DNA of 64,000 bases from Castor canadensis (GCF_047511655.1 NC_133397.1:123159308-123223307), one strand, 5' to 3'. Positions 34,797 to 63,165 are shown, numbered from the stretch's first letter. The notes: a model not told the origin generated them from the sequence alone. Numbers and translations: made by a program.

Positions 34797-35911
34797 AATA
34801 TTCTTAAAGACTGTTGTACATAATGTCAAATAAACAGAATTACTTCTATCTGTCGATCTAAAACAAACACAATGAAACAGATTTTTAGATACAAGATAAA
34901 AATAAAAATTGTTTCAGAAAAATGACAGTCATTTGTAGGAGTTACACATTTTCTTTGCTTTAACTGAGATTCAATAATCAGTGGACCCACGTCAGAAATG
35001 CACCCCATACACTGCTGAATTTAAATCTCCCACTCCCAGAATTTCGGTCTTGGCACTCCAGTCTACCTCGTTAGCACTGCTGGCACACTCCCTCAAATGA
35101 AGCAAGGGTCATTATCAGCGGAAGGAGACCCCAAAGTTTGTCACAATCCTTCCAACAACTACATTAGAAGTGAAGGTTTACTCTAAAAAGTTCTACTCTG
35201 AAAACAGATCTCAACTGTTACAGAAGTGAACTTCTAAAACCTACTCACCTTGTGAAAATCTAAATAACAAGCAATACTATCATCCCCTTTAAGGCAAATT
35301 CAACCCAACTGTCCAAGGCCATGGAAATCACTGACAAGGATAAGCATAAGGACCATGTACATGATGTCATTTTTTTCATTACACTGTTCCAGGATTTCTC
35401 AAATGCATTAAGTCATCCTCTGGATTTACTTGGACTATGTCTTCAGTATCTACCAGATAAAGACTAAGACAGACCCATGTTTGAAGGAACTGTTCACTGT
35501 ATTACACAGAGAACAGTGAGCTGATACGCCAAACCAGTTTCACTTGAGTCACAACCCCAGCTGCCTTACAAGGATCAGGAAGCCGTCTAAATGTGGAAGC
35601 TGGTTGAGCCTAAAATAACAGAATGATGAAAGTACATTCCACTCTAAAGGCACTCAATTATTTTTAAATACAAGACAAAGACGTCCCTATGGATGAATTT
35701 GGCCAGATGATAGGGTTAAAAATTTGAACTCGTTGTTTGGCTTTCAAAATGTATTTACAGATTGAAATTTAGTATTGGTCTAGTGCCCACTAGGTAAGGT
35801 ACATATAATTAGAATGAGACAAGTCTGTGAAATGTTGACACAGCAAGCACATTTGCACAAGGTTGTCTTATTATACATTACATGTGATTTCAGCAGTGAT
35901 CAGAACTGCAC
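34797..35911. other. Unassigned intergenic sequence
   Basis: No recognised repeat or exon. Just downstream of the RTCA 3' end on its own strand. Confidence 0.4.
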
Positions 35912-36760
35912 AATAGTCCCTCTTATCCGTGGGGGATATTCTAAGGCCCCTTCCCCCAGCAGATGACTAAAAGTGCAAATACTGAAATCTCATGCTTTTT
36001 CCTGTTTATACATGTGACAAAGTTAATTTGTAGATTAAGCACAGAAAGGAATTAACACTAATGATAAAGTAGGACAATTACAGCCATGCCATGCACTGTG
36101 TGGCGTTTTGATCAATGGCAGACTGCATATGACAACTGTCCTGTAAGATTGTAACAGATCAGAAAAATGTGCTGTCTGTGTGGACACAGATGCAAACACC
36201 ACTATGGTGCTGCCGGCTGTGCAAAAGCATGGCATGTATGGTTTCCCACAGCACATAACCTTGAGAACGAGGCTGGAGAAGTAGTCAGTGCTAAAGCACT
36301 TCCTAGCACTAGGCTGATTCCCAGCACTGCAAAAGACAAAACGAAAAAACCCTATTACTGGTTTATGTATTTATTCTACTGCATTTTTTCATTATTCTCC
36401 AACCACATATAAAAATCAAAGTTGAATATAAAACAATATGGTGTTTACACTGGTAGCAGCTGTGTTTACTGTGTCTCTTTCCTGTATAACCTACACCACA
36501 TGCATCTGTGTAAGTGCTGTTTGCACACAAGGAAAGAGCCTAATGATGTATTTCCCAGAACATATCCCCAGGGTTAAGCGATGCATGACCGTGTCATAAA
36601 ACTTATGTGAATGTGGTCTCTGTTAAAATCTTACCAAAGTTGTGCTCACCCTCCTTGTACTGTGAGATGGCACTTGAAGGAAGCACTTCAGAGCTTCTCT
36701 CTGGCACATCTGAACTGCCAGCACCACTGCTCTTGTACACTGGGGACATTAAGTAAAATA
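35912..36760. mobile_element. Tigger/MER2-type DNA transposon relic, interrupted
   Basis: 35912-36095 (agtccctcttatccgtgggg, tgacaaagttaatttgtaga, attaagcacag) and 36592-36760 (aacttatgtgaatgtggtct) are consecutive parts of a Tigger-like consensus separated by about 500 bp of other transposon sequence. Confidence 0.65.
36096..36591. mobile_element. Second DNA-transposon relic nested in the Tigger
   Basis: tgatcaatggcagactgcat, cctgtaagattgtaacagat and, at the far end, cctaatgatgtatttcccag and ttaagcgatgcatgaccgtg fit a known mammalian MER-type DNA element whose name I cannot fix. An ID-like SINE at about 36268-36342 sits inside it. Confidence 0.55.
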
Positions 36761-37019
36761 AGGGTGACCGGAACACAAGCTCTAAAATACTATGATAGCT
36801 GATGTGACAGCCAAGGCAGCTACTGAGTGACCAGCAGGCAGGCGGCATACACAATGTGGACACTCTGGACAACCGGTTGGGGCAGATCAGACGGTATGAG
36901 GCTTCATTACGTTCAGAATTGAGTGCTACTTACAACCTGTGAATTACTTGTCTCAGACTCCATTTAGTGTTTTCAGACCATGCTTGACTCCTGAACTGAA
37001 ACATCTGAAAGTGAAACTG

Positions 37020-37104
37020 TGGGTTGAGGGTGTGGCTCAAGTGGTAGAGCACTTGCCTACCAATGATGAGACCTGAGCACAAACTCCAGTACCTCCAAAA
37101 ACAA
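37020..37104 (+). mobile_element. tRNA/ID-like SINE just past the RTCA poly(A) site
   Basis: gggtgtggctcaagtggtag and gagcacaaactccagtacct. Confidence 0.82.
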
Positions 37105-37131
37105 AACATTTACTTCGGGTACAAAGAAAAT

Positions 37132-37137
37132 TTTATT
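37132..37137 (-). promoter_or_regulatory. RTCA: Probable RTCA polyadenylation signal AATAAA
   Basis: Canonical AATAAA on the minus strand about 240 bases after the stop codon, implying a short 3' UTR of roughly 37115-37373. A plus-strand SINE begins just beyond. The cleavage site cannot be seen directly. Confidence 0.65.
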
Positions 37138-37373
37138 TCAATACCTTAATATTGAAATCAGCTATTATACATATCCATCAACTTTTATACACTATATCTC
37201 AGGAGATAATGAAGTAAGATTTTGATGAAGCACTCTCAGCAAACACCATTTAATCTCCAAATTCAATCAGGTCCTTTAACAAGTCACTTGTAACTCGCTG
37301 TGTTGTAGCATACTTCACGTATGAAATAAATAATGCAATATATAATCGAGGTCTCATCTAAGAGGTAAATACC

Positions 37374-53721
<16,348 letters not shown>

Positions 53722-53772
53722 CTATAACTGAATCCTCCAGTGGTCCCGCACACTTGTACTTTCTCGATAAAC

Positions 53773-53792
53773 GTGTGTGTGTGTGTGTGTGT
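53773..53792. repeat. (GT)10 microsatellite
   Basis: Ten uninterrupted GT units, upstream of the RTCA promoter. Confidence 0.95.
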
Positions 53793-54135
53793 CTTTGTAC
53801 ACCCAGAACTGTAGACTTTGAGAGCTGAAGATGTAAGAAAAGTCCGGACCCTACAATGCACCAGCTACCTTGATGCATCCCTCCTCTGATTAGCCTTCTC
53901 TGCATCCGTCAGAAGGTTGTGTCCCCTGGTGTATTGATTGATACTTGTACTGCTTCATTCTCCGGGGTGCGTGTGTTTGCATGTATAGAGAGTTTAGCAG
54001 CTTTTGTTCGGTTGTCAGACACTCTTTGGGGGTGGTGGGAAGAGCAGAATCAGTCATACAGTACTTTGAAAGTCCAAGCATTGACCTGTTTGAGAGTGAG
54101 TGCAAGCTCTTAACTCCAATGAACAGCACAACTCT

Positions 54136-54588
54136 TGGGTCTAGAGACCTAAGGCAGATGAGTGAGTATCCCATCCCCCACGGAGGGCAATATCATTCCT
54201 ACATCCTGAGGAGATGGAGGTCTGCATTCCTGCATCCTAAAGAAGAGATACAGATCTGCCACAGGGCTGATGAGCAAAATGCTCTCAAGATTGTTCCCTT
54301 CCCCCAATAAGGGTGCTAACCAAACCAGTTCACCTAAGAAAGCCCTCGAATCCATGGCCAATGAGAAAAACCCACCTAACCCAGAGTTACAACGTCCATA
54401 AAAACCCCAGCCTTCACCTGAGCAGCAAGCTACCGGCTTCTAGGCTGCGCTGCAGTGCTCAGCTGTAGCCTTTCCTTTCTCTCTAATAAATCCTACTTTA
54501 TATACCGGCTTTGACTCATCATACAGCTGCCTCATGAGCCAGTGCTCTGGCCTGTGAAGGCAAGGACCCTCAACAATGGCACGTAACA
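54136..54588 (+). mobile_element. Solo LTR copy 1
   Basis: 453 bp colinear with 57151-57602. Begins TGGGTCTAGAGACC, has a CCAAT motif, TATA-like ccataaaaacccc, AATAAA at 54485-54490, and ends GTAACA. CAACTC occurs at 54129-54134 and 54589-54594, a possible 6-bp target duplication if the LTR starts one base earlier. Confidence 0.72.
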
Positions 54589-54807
54589 CAACTCACATGA
54601 TTCAAGCTGAAGCTGAAACAACAGCAAGCTTCTTGATTCCTACTGGGGGCTCAGTTCCCACCTTATTTTAGTTCCAAATAATATGCAAGCCTCTAAGTAT
54701 GCAATGAAGAGGACAGCATTTAATAATACCTTAAGACTACTGGAATTATAATGGGAAGTCTGAGAAGTTATCGATTACATTGTCATCCACACAAAAACAA
54801 GTAACTA

Positions 54808-55000
54808 GCAGGGCATGGTGGTGCACACTTGCAATCCCAACTATTTGAGAAGTAAAGGTAGAAGGATCAGGGGCTGAGGCTAGCCTGACCAGATCCTATC
54901 TGAAAAATAACTAAAAAGTAAAAAGGGCTGGGGGGCATAGCTTAAATGGTAGAGTGCAAGCATGAGGTCCTGAGTTCAAACTCAAGTACCATCAAGTAAA
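54808..55000 (+). mobile_element. Chimeric 7SL + tRNA SINE
   Basis: agcagggcatggtggtgcac, then ggggggcatagcttaaatgg and gagttcaaactcaagtacca. Confidence 0.78.
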
Positions 55001-55071
55001 TACATACCATGCTTATCTTACGGTTTATTAAGGGACAACAATTAAAACAAGACAAAGTATAATATTAACAG

Positions 55072-55200
55072 CCAGTGTTTATTGAACACTTATGTGCTTT
55101 GCACCATGCACTGTGTTCATGCACAACTTGATCAAGTATCATTTTTTACTGTTTTACAGCTTCCTACTGTAACTAGAAGCCCTAGGCCACAGGCCCAACT
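55072..55200. mobile_element. Possible MIR/L2 remnant
   Basis: gtgtttattgaacacttatg and caccatgcactgtgttcatg resemble ancient L2/MIR ends. Weak. Confidence 0.35.
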
Positions 55201-56169
55201 CTTGGGTGTTGTAACATGTCAGGCTCCACCCCTATATGACAATTAAAGAGCCAAGTAGTGATGAAAGGCAGAGACTTAGTAACACACTGGGTGTGCTTGG
55301 GAAGAGGGAGAGTAAGCATTTCAGCCATCTTCAGTGAGCTTTATGTTTAACTAGAGGGAGAATTCGGATGGGGACTAGGCTGTTCTGGTCAAAGTGTGGT
55401 CAGGTTGGGCATTATCACAGTTTTTGCAAAAAACAGGACTTGAAGTCCTTGAAGTCAAGGAGTTGAAGTTGATACAGCTGTGGTCTCAGTCCCTTACCAT
55501 AAAGATGTTTACTGGATGTCTTGGAATCCAAGTTAACTGTGGGAAGAAGAGAGTCAGGAAGAAAAAGTCAAAGAAACAAAAATAGAGTCAGAGATGGATG
55601 AAATGTAGTTAAATGGGGGCAGGGACCAGGACCCTCCTTCACTAGTTCAACAAGGTCACAGTTGTTAACTAAAAGAGTAAGAAATGAGTCTAGATGATTT
55701 GATATAAACACCACTGCCTCCTAATCTTAGTACTTTTCTGACAGAATATCTGGAAACATATAGGTCATTTAATCCAATCTGGGGTTTGCTGTAAAATACT
55801 AATTAGGGCAGTAATCATATTTGCATTTTAGAATGATAGCTCTGGCAGTTTGAGAGAATTAGAAGCCTCAGAGCCTGAAAATAGAAATGCCAATGATGCA
55901 ATTGTCCAGGTAAGTGATAATGAGAAGTTGAAGCAAAACTGTTGTAATGAGAATGAAACATAAAAGCTGTACTCTTGAAGGTGTTCCCCTCCTCCCCCTC
56001 CCCCCCAGCCACTGGCACCAGCTTCCTTTTCAATTTCTAATCCTTGCATGAATTCCTGGCTCTGACCCATTTGCTCCATTCTAACTACTTCCAGTGGTAG
56101 AAGGAAGTGAACAAGATGGTAATATGATGAAGGGATTAGCCAGGAAGAGTGCACAATAATAAGCATTTG
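55201..56169. other. Intergenic sequence, nothing recognised
   Basis: No clear repeat or coding feature. Confidence 0.4.
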
Positions 56170-56345
56170 TATAGTGCTATGTCAGTGGCCACAGCAAAAC
56201 TGTGGGGTTGGTGTTCTTGTCTCTGTTTGGCCAATGAGGGGCCAAGGCCTAGAGAAGTTCACTTTTAAGAGAATTGAAGTGACATTCAAGATGACATAAT
56301 AAGTAAGTGGCAGAGTTGGGTTAAATCCTGGTTCTTTTCAATTCT
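56170..56345 (-). mobile_element. Possible MIR remnant
   Basis: aagtaagtggcagagttggg and ctagagaagttcac read as the inverted MIR core. Confidence 0.45.
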
Positions 56346-57150
56346 CTATAAAGAAAGGACAGTTAAAGTAACATTAGATTCCTCAACAGAAAAATGGAAG
56401 TCAAAAGGACCATGGATTCATATCTTCAGAATTGTAACAGACAGTAACCATCAACCTAGAATTGGGTACCTATCAGAATTATCTTTCAAAAGTGAGAGTG
56501 AAATATAGAAATAAAATAATTTCCATATTCACCGAAACTGAATGTAACAATCTACATGTACTTTCTAAAGGGTATATGCACTTCAGAAATAAAAATTATC
56601 CCAAAAGGAAAGATTGAGACAAGAAAAAATGATGAACTAATAAATTATAAACATGTAAGTGAATTTGAACAAACATTACATAAAATAACAATAGACAACA
56701 AAAGTATGTAAGTGAAGAGGTGGTTAAGAAAAGTGCTAAGATCTCTCTTTGAAGTTAAAGCATAAATTAAGACATAAGAGTTGAGTCATAATTTAAGACT
56801 CAGGTAAGCATGCATGGCAAAATTTCAAAGGTGACCCCTAAAATATGTATGACTTTCAACCCAGCTGAAGGGGAAGAAATGGACTAAATGAAAAATATAC
56901 TTTAGTTAAACAAAAAATCCAACACCTTAATCAGCATAAAAAAGCAGGATAACATGGGTGACCTTTTAATTCCTGCTATTTAGTAGACTGAAGCTTGAGC
57001 TCAGGAGTTCAGGGCCACCTGTGCAACATAGCAAGACTCTTTAAAACAAAATTTTAAAGAAAGTACTAAATAAAGGGCAAATAAAGCCACATTTATCAGT
57101 AACAACAAAGTAAATAAACTTTCTGGTTAAAATCAAGAGGTTGGTTTTGT
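56346..57150. other. AT-rich intergenic sequence with a B1 fragment
   Basis: A diverged B1 3' half lies at about 56970-57060 (ttcagggccacctgtgcaac). Nothing else recognised. Confidence 0.45.
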
Positions 57151-57602
57151 TGGGTCTGGAGACCTAAGGCAGATGAGTGAGTATCCCATCCCCCATGGAG
57201 AGCAATATCATTTCTACATCCTGAGGAGATGGAGGCCTGCATTCCTGCATCTTCAGGAGAGATACAGATCTGCCACAGGGCTGATGAACAAAATGTTCTC
57301 AAGATTGTTCACTTCCCCCAATAAAGGTGCTAACCAAACCAGTTCACCTGAGAAAGCCCTTGAAATGCAAGGCCAATGAGAAAAACCCCCAACCTACAGT
57401 CAAAAGGTCCATAAAAACCCCAGACTTCACTTGTGCAGCGAGCCACCAGCTTCTGGGCTCTGCTGCAGTTCCCTAACTGTAGCCTTTCCTTTCTCTCTAA
57501 TAAATCCTATTTTATATACCGGCTTTGGCTCATCATTCAGTTGTCTCACAAGCCAGTTCTCTGGCCTGTGAAGGCAAGGACCCTCGACACTGGCACTTGA
57601 CA
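57151..57602 (+). mobile_element. Solo LTR copy 2
   Basis: 452 bp, same orientation and same TATA, CCAAT and AATAAA (57499-57504) positions as copy 1. The flanks do not match each other or those of copy 1. Confidence 0.72.
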
Positions 57603-57714
57603 ACTTAACCTCACAAAGACTAACTTTTCACTCTACTGACGTCTGAAGTTATATAATCAGGACTTGTATGAATACAGAAATCCTACATTAAAAACTCCTG
57701 CTACTTGATAAAAA

Positions 57715-57732
57715 AAGAGAGAGAGAGAGAGA
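57715..57732. repeat. (GA)n microsatellite
   Basis: About nine GA units following an A run. Confidence 0.85.
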
Positions 57733-57891
57733 ATGGGTTAAAACTAACATGCCATTTACGAGAGACTCACCTAAAATATTAAGGATCACAAGAAATTGAA
57801 AATGAAATCATGGAAAAAGATGTACCAGAGAAATGCCAAGTAAAAGATAGCAGATACAGCTATATTCATGACAAAATTAGGCCTTAAAACA

Positions 57892-58650
57892 GCTCCTGCC
57901 TTCTGTCTGCCCACCTGCTGCCTCCTGCCCTCCCCAACTACTGGGTGCCATGCTCTGCAAGGTTCTGATCCTCTCTGCCTTGTGTGCTCTGGCTGTGGCT
58001 TTCCCTATACCATCCCAAGCTCCTCTAGGCTCAACAGGTGAACTAGACTCAACTGGTGAGCCAGAGTTAACAACTTACACATGGGGATCACCTCTGAAGT
58101 AGTCTTAACCACTGCTCTAGAGTTAACTACATACAGAGATTCAACCACTGACCCACAGCAGACTGCAAACCCAGAGAGCACCATGGATGTGTACAAGGGG
58201 GACACACACACTTTTGAATTCTCTACTGACGTCAAGATGGCCACCTCTAGCATTGTGGATGAAGCCAGTGAGGCCACAGATCAGATCAGCACCTCCAAAG
58301 AAAGCAATGAGTCTGCGACAGTGTTTCTTTAAAAGGATCCAGAGTTAACACTTTCCAGAAGCTGAGTTCAACTATAGGATGTAATAGGAAGGCTCAGGAA
58401 CCCATCTTCTCTGAGGTCTTCCATCTCCATTTGATGGGAAGTTCGGGAACTGAACAGGCATGGTACAAATAGCCGAGTTTGCCGAGGCTCTGTCCTGCCT
58501 TTCTGTTAAGACTGTGGATTCCAGTCTAATTCATGGAATATCACTCAAAGGAGGAGAGACTGAGGACAAGTCATTATGTTTTCTGATGCATAGGACACAC
58601 AACTCCATTAAAAACTCCAGACTGAGGGGCTCTGGGTCAGGACAAAAAAA
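57892..58650 (+). pseudogene. Processed pseudogene of an unrecognised small secreted, Thr/Ser-rich protein
   Basis: A 15-bp direct repeat, ttaggccttaaaaca, flanks the segment at 57877-57891 and 58651-58665. An ATTAAA hexamer (58607-58612) precedes a short A-run at 58642-58650. These are the marks of L1-mediated retroposition of a spliced mRNA. An ATG at 57950 opens a frame beginning MLCKVLILSALCALAVAFPI, a clean signal peptide, that ends at TAG 58100-58102. A different frame from 58081 to 58332 continues with Thr/Ser/Glu-rich sequence (TTDPQQTANPEST, QISTSKESNES), so a frameshift near 58081-58099 has broken the reading frame. I do not recognise the parent gene; a mucin-like or milk/saliva/matrix-type secreted protein is possible. 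Confidence 0.7.
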
Positions 58651-58985
58651 TTAGGCCTTAAAACAAAAAGAATTATTGCTGACTTTAAAAAAGGCACAAC
58701 AAAATAATGAAAAGCTGCAATCACTAGGAAAATAGAACTTCAAAACATTGTATGCAATAAATAAAATATCTTCAAAATGTGTAATAAGCTTTATTTAGTT
58801 GCAATTACATATCTACGTATAATGGTCGACCAAATACAGCTTTCCTAAAGAATTCATGATACATTTGTTGAAAAAAAATGACAAAGCCATAAAATCTCAA
58901 CAAAACCCAAAGCAACTGAATTATGTAGGTCATTTTTCCTAACCAAAATGGCAATTATATTAGAAATTAATTATAAAAATGACAA

Positions 58986-59112
58986 GGGGTTTGGGATGTA
59001 TGTAGCTCAGAGGAACAGCACTTGTCTCTTGTCAGCCGGATGTGGTCCCCAGCACCAGGGTCTTGTACATGCTAAGGACACACTCTACCACTGAGCTACA
59101 CTCCAGCTCAAA
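58986..59112. mobile_element. Two ID-like SINEs in inverted orientation
   Basis: 58986-59060 forward (gggatgtatgtagctcagag ... ggtccccagcacc). 59061-59112 inverted (ttgtacatgctaaggacaca, ctaccactgagctacactcc). Confidence 0.62.
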
Positions 59113-60142
59113 AGAAAAATATTAAAGTACTTAGAGGTGAACAAAAGTGAACACTCTACAAATCAAAATCTATGGATAATGAAACTTGTTCAAAAGACAT
59201 TTCTATCATTAGCTATTATGACTAGAAAACAAGAAAGGCTGAAAACTAATGAGTAAAATATTCAACTCAAAAGGTTAGAAAAAGATCTAGAAAATAAAAT
59301 CAAAGAAAGTAGGAAGGAGCTAAAAAAGATAAAAAGCAGACATTTAAAAACTACAAAACAAAGTTTGTTCCTCACAAGAACTGATAAAATAAACAAATCT
59401 TGATAAAACTGATCAAGAAAAAGATACAAATAAACAATATCAGAAAAGAGAGCATACAACTGTATAGATACAATAAAAATCTTTTTAAAAAACAGAATTC
59501 TGTGGACAGCTTTTTTTTTTTTTTTTTTTGCCACTTAATTGTATTTACCTAGGTTAAATAGCAAAGTCCTTGAAAAATATATCTTACCAAAACTGACTCA
59601 AGAAGAAATAAACCTATTATCTTCAACAAATAGACTGCATGGAAAAAATGATGGTGGTTATCTGGATCTTTATTCAAACAAACTAAAAGAGAACATATGA
59701 GACGGGTGAATATTAAAAGAAGGATCAGGGAGAAGTCATAAAAAGCCCTACTGTCCTGCCACCGTTAGAGAAATCTAACCGATCCAATAGTAGGGAAGTA
59801 GGGTAGGAAAGGCACACTAAATGTGTTACTGGCAAAAAGTGCCAAAACTTCTATAACCAGACCTCCCACTCTGCATTCATATAGTAGCTAATACAAAAAA
59901 GATGTTGACATTTCATCTGCAATGCACCTGACAAGGCTAGTATGACTTTGATGCCAAAATGAGAAAAAAAGACATGGTGAAGAATGATTACAGGCCAACT
60001 TTATCATTTAGATGAACCAGTTTCAATCAAACTATTGACAACCAAATTGAACAATATTTACGCATAATATGAGATATTATGACCAAGTTGGGACTGAAGA
60101 TCAACTTAACATTAGAAGAATATGACAATACATCAATAAGTT
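59113..60142. other. AT-rich sequence, nothing recognised
   Basis: A T20 run lies at 59511-59530. Possibly old L1, but no motif clear enough to name. Confidence 0.35.
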
Positions 60143-60158
60143 TGGAAAACCTTTTTTA

Positions 60159-61681
60159 TTTATTTATTTTTTGTTTTGTTTTTTTTATTTTATTATTCAT
60201 ATGTGCATACAAGGCTTGGGTCATTTCTCCCCCCTGCCCCCATCCCCTCCCTTACCACCCACCCCGCCCCCTCCCTCTCCCACCCACCCCCTCAATACCC
60301 AGCAGAAACTATTTTGCCCTTATTTCTAATTTTGTTGTAGAGAGAGTATAAGCCATAATAGGAAGGAACAAGGGTTTTTGCTGGTTGAGATAAGGATAGC
60401 TATACAGGGCATTGACTCACACTGATCTCCTGTGCGTGGGTGTTACCTTCTAGGTTAATTCTTTTTGATCTAACCTTTTCTCTAGTTCCTGGTCCCCTTT
60501 TCCTGTTGGCCTCAGTTGCTTTTAAGGTATCTGCTTTAGTTTCTCTGCGTTAAGGGCAACAAATGCTAGCTAATTTTTTAAGTGTCTTACCTATCCTCAC
60601 CCCTCCCTTGTGTGCTCTCGCTTTATCATGTGCTCAAAGTCCAATCCCATTGTTGTGTTTGCCCTTGATCTAATGTCCGCATATGAGGGAGAACACATGA
60701 TTTTTGGTCTTTTGGGCCAGGCTAACCTCACTCAGAATGATGTTCTCCAATTCCATCCATTTACCAGCGAATGATAACATTTCATTCTTCTTCATGGCTG
60801 CATAAAATTCCATTGTGTATAGATACCACATTTTCTTAATGCATTCGTCAGTGGTGGGGCATCTTGGCTGTTTCCATAACTTGGCTATTGTGAATAGTGC
60901 TGCAATAAACATGGGTTTGCAGGTGCCTCTGCAGTAACCTGTGTCACAATCTTTTGGGTATATCCCCAAGAGTGGTATTGCTGGATCAAATGGTAGATCA
61001 ATGTTTAGCTTTTTAATTAGCCTCCAAATTTTTTTCCAGAGTGGTTGTACTAGTTTACATTCCCACCAACAGTGTAAGAGGGTTCCTTTTTCCCCGCATC
61101 CTCACCAACACCTATTGTTGGTGGTGTTGCTAATGATGGCTATTCTAACAGGGGTGAGATGGAATCTTAGCGTGGTTTTAATTTGTATTTCCTTTATTGC
61201 TAGAGATGGTGAGCATTTTTTCATGTGTTTTTTGGCCATTTGAATTTCTTCTTTTGAGAAAGTTCTGTTTAGTTCACTTGCCCATTTCTTTATTGGTTCA
61301 TTAGTTTTGGGAGAATTTAGTTTTTTAACTTCCCTATATATTCTGGTTATCAGTCCTTTGTCTGATGTATAGTTGGCAAATATTTTCTCTCACTCTGTGG
61401 GTGTTCTCTTCAGTTTAGAGACCATTTCTTTTGATGAAAAGAAGCTTTTTAGCTTTATGAGGTCCCATTTATCTATGCTGTCTCTTAGTTGCTGTGCTGC
61501 TGGGGTTTCGTTGAGAAAGTTCTTACCTATACCTACTAACTCCAGAGTATTTCCTTCTCTTTCCTGTATCAACGTTAGAGTTTGTGGTCTGATATTAAGA
61601 TTCTTGATCCATTTTGAGTTAATCTTGGTATAGGGTGATATACATGGATCTAGTTTCAGTTTTTTGCAGACTGCTAACCAG
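60159..61681 (-). mobile_element. 5'-truncated LINE-1 insertion, 1.5 kb
   Basis: A 16-bp target-site duplication tggaaaacctttttta lies at 60143-60158 and 61682-61697. The minus strand holds the C-terminal third of ORF2 in broken frames (61390-61572; 60670-60969 ending FSLICGH), then the 3' UTR, G-rich tract and A tail. The longest young L1 copy here. Confidence 0.93.
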
Positions 61682-61737
61682 TGGAAAACCTTTTTTAAAA
61701 ATATCCAAACTATGTGCTTACTGAGATTGTTTCACAC

Positions 61738-61962
61738 TCTTCTTTTTGGGTGGGACTGGGGCTTGAACTCAGGACTTTGCACTTAGCAAAGCAGATGCTC
61801 TACTACTTGAGTCACGTCTCCAGTCCATTTTGCTCTGGTTATTTTGGAGACTGGGCGGGGGGGCTCAACTATTTGCCCAGGCTGCCCTTGACCCTCAATC
61901 CTCCCAACCTCAGCCTCTGAGGTAGCTAGGATTACAGGCATGAGCCACCAGTGCCTGGCTTC
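61738..61962 (-). mobile_element. Chimeric 7SL + tRNA SINE
   Basis: Inverted: gggactggggcttgaactca, ttttgctctggttattttgg, gattacaggcatgagccacc. Confidence 0.85.
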
Positions 61963-62614
61963 TCATTAATCTTGCTTGGGTGCTTTTAGTGTCACTTCCT
62001 CCTTAAACATTGTCCTTCTGGAAGCCTTCCTTTTTCTCCTGCAGGCTGGCAGAGGACAGTGGAGAAGTCAACACTGAAAACCTATTTGTGCCTGGTTAAA
62101 GACCATCATGATTTTATAGCACCTGGGCATTTCACATCCATGAAGTAGGAAGTGGGCTCTGCACCAGGTACTTCTGTGTGTTTCCTCTTCTCTTCTAAAA
62201 AGGGATGCAAGAAGCATTTTCTCATGAAGCATTTTTAAAAACATTTTTTAAAAGTCAAGATTGGACCAGAGGTATAATTCAGTACTCAAGCCCCCACACC
62301 AAACACATACACACAAAATCAAAATCCATTTATGACAAAATGTAATCAAACTACACTAGTTTAATTAACAATTAAATGTTTAAATCTTAACAATTTAAAT
62401 TGTTTCAATGTAAACTTTTAATCTTTTTAAGGTCATCTCAAAAACCAACAGCAAACTTCATTCTTAGCAATAAAACATTGGGCACCTTCCCTTAAAAATC
62501 ATTAATGAGATAAGAATGCTTATTGTGGTTTATTTTCAAGAGATGATGGAAATCCTCCCCAGAGTCTACATGAAAGAGATAAAATAAGATAGGACAGGAA
62601 AAATAATACCTTCT
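61963..62614. other. Intergenic sequence, little recognised
   Basis: A possible ID remnant at 62263-62315 (accagaggtataattcagta). Otherwise AT-rich with no features. Confidence 0.4.
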
Positions 62615-62770
62615 TCTTGGTTTGGATTAGATGCCTGCAATCCCAGCACTTGGGAGGCTAAGACAGGAGGGTCTCAAGTGTGAGGCTAGCCTGGGTGACA
62701 TAATAAATAAGTTCAAAGATGTCCTCAGCTATGCAGAGATCCATCTCAATAAAATGAAATAAGTCAATTG
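62615..62770 (+). mobile_element. Diverged B1 SINE
   Basis: gcctgcaatcccagcacttg, ggaggctaagacaggagg, then a degenerate 3' part. Confidence 0.65.
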
Positions 62771-63165
62771 AAACATGGGCAAAGATTTGACTAGACATTT
62801 CCCCAAAGAAGATATAGAAACAGCCAGTAAGCACATGAAAAAATGCTCCATGTCATTAGGTAAGTGCTATATGTCAAAGCCACTGTGAAATACCACTTCA
62901 TACCCATGGCTATATTAAAAAGGACAGTAACAAGTGTTGGTAAGGATGTGGGGAAATCAGAACTTTCATAACTACTGCTACTGGGAATATAAAATGGTAC
63001 CATCTCCTTTGAAAACAGCTGGCAGTCTTTCAAAAAATTAAACAATATTATTCTGGGTATATACCTAAGAGAAATTAAAACATATGTCATGTCCACACAA
63101 AAGTCTGTACCCAAATATTCATAGTAGCATTATTCAAAATAGTCCCAAAGTGGAACTAGACCACA
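62771..63165 (+). mobile_element. Old LINE-1 remnant
   Basis: aaaatgctccatgtcattag, ggtatatacctaagagaaat, attcatagtagcattattca: the end of an ancient L1 ORF2, forward. Confidence 0.68.

Noticed and set aside
1..37000. Exons of CDC14A downstream of RTCA
   Set aside because: Expected from human synteny, but no recognisable phosphatase exon was seen; in human, as I recall, the gap is about 50 kb, more than this window covers.
54588..57151. A full provirus between the two LTR copies
   Set aside because: The interval contains a chimeric SINE and AT-rich DNA with no gag/pol/env-like frames, and the outer flanks are not duplicated.
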